Below, in pieces: positions 5,375 through 5,418 of a DNA stretch of 5,418 nucleotides; positions within the stretch are counted from its first letter, which is position 1; the number at the start of each line of letters is the position of its first letter. The notes under the pieces were generated by a model. That model had not been told where the DNA came from, searched no databases, and saw only the letters and a list, made by a program, of their open reading frames with translations. The position numbers were made by a program, and so were the translations under genes. The stretch is from the NCBI GenBank assembly GCA_025454445.1, contig JALOOK010000541.1:1-5418 (forward strand), read 5' to 3'. Source of the stretch: Oscillatoria sp. Prado101 (GTDB lineage Bacteria > Cyanobacteriota > Cyanobacteriia > Cyanobacteriales > Oscillatoriaceae).

Positions 5375-5388
5375 AAATGGTTAGAAAT
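5369..5388 (+). repeat. 10-bp tandem duplication across the kdpB stop codon
   Basis: GGTTAGAAAT occurs twice in tandem (5369-5378 and 5379-5388). The first copy contains the kdpB stop TAG (5372-5374). The second copy creates no new stop in the kdpB frame that matters. It looks like a slippage duplication, or the edge of an intergenic repeat that continues beyond the window. Confidence 0.55.
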
Positions 5389-5418
5389 GAACCGCCGCCG
5401 TGAAGGGACACCAAGAAA
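5375..5418. other. Tail after kdpB with no identifiable gene
   Basis: The remaining 44 bases contain an ATG at 5377 that closes after eight codons and an ATG at 5387 (MNRRREGTPR) that is open to the edge. Neither has a Shine-Dalgarno sequence or recognisable similarity. KdpC, or a small cyanobacterial kdp gene, would be expected nearby, but its start cannot be claimed from this stretch. Confidence 0.3.

Noticed and set aside
5387..5418. Start of a downstream gene (MNRRREGTPR...)
   Set aside because: No ribosome binding site, no recognisable similarity, and only ten codons are visible.
1..5418. tRNA, rRNA, CRISPR array or insertion sequence
   Set aside because: No spaced identical repeats, transposase-like ORF, terminal inverted repeats, or RNA gene pattern was seen.

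Overview
The window looks like cyanobacterial DNA. The evidence is a HIP1-type GCGATCGC octamer at 74-81, KdpA and KdpB proteins that look cyanobacterial to me by eye, and a histidine kinase whose H-box region also resembles cyanobacterial kinases. No search was run, so genus is not assignable; a filamentous cyanobacterium is a guess.

Layout. Positions 1-705 (minus strand) hold the N-terminal 235 residues of a membrane sensor histidine kinase that runs off the left edge. Positions 706-983 are a divergent intergenic region with an AT-rich perfect 11-bp inverted repeat, a second inverted repeat overlapping a TATAAT box, and candidate promoters. Positions 984-1256 (plus) encode a small stand-alone RCK_C (TrkA_C) domain protein. 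Positions 1257-1490 hold a bulged stem-loop, a near-consensus sigma-70 promoter (TTGACA-17 nt-TATAAA), and a perfect 2 x 12 bp tandem repeat just ahead of kdpA. kdpA begins at 1491. It is intact through residue 543, where about 17 nt are missing relative to the family pattern. The frame is thrown off, so the ORF reads to 3263 (590 aa), while the genuine C-terminal tail sits in another frame and ends at 3174. kdpB (697 aa, 3281-5374) is complete with all P-type ATPase motifs. The last 44 bases carry a 10-bp tandem duplication across the kdpB stop and no identifiable gene.

How the genes fit together. KdpA is the K+-binding, channel-like subunit and KdpB the phosphorylated ATPase subunit of the high-affinity K+ pump KdpFABC. 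KdpC and any KdpD-like sensor are not in the window and would be expected downstream. RCK_C domains are regulatory domains of K+ transporters and channels, and in several families they bind cyclic di-AMP. The small RCK_C protein is therefore a plausible regulator of K+ uptake. The divergent kinase could be part of the regulation, but nothing in the sequence proves it.

Most worth checking: the kdpA frameshift, the stand-alone RCK_C protein, a possible frame-broken small hydrophobic ORF between kdpA and kdpB whose ATG overlaps the ancestral kdpA stop, the tandem repeat before kdpA, and a marked change of strand composition between kdpA (C-rich sense strand) and the 3' part of kdpB (G-rich sense strand).
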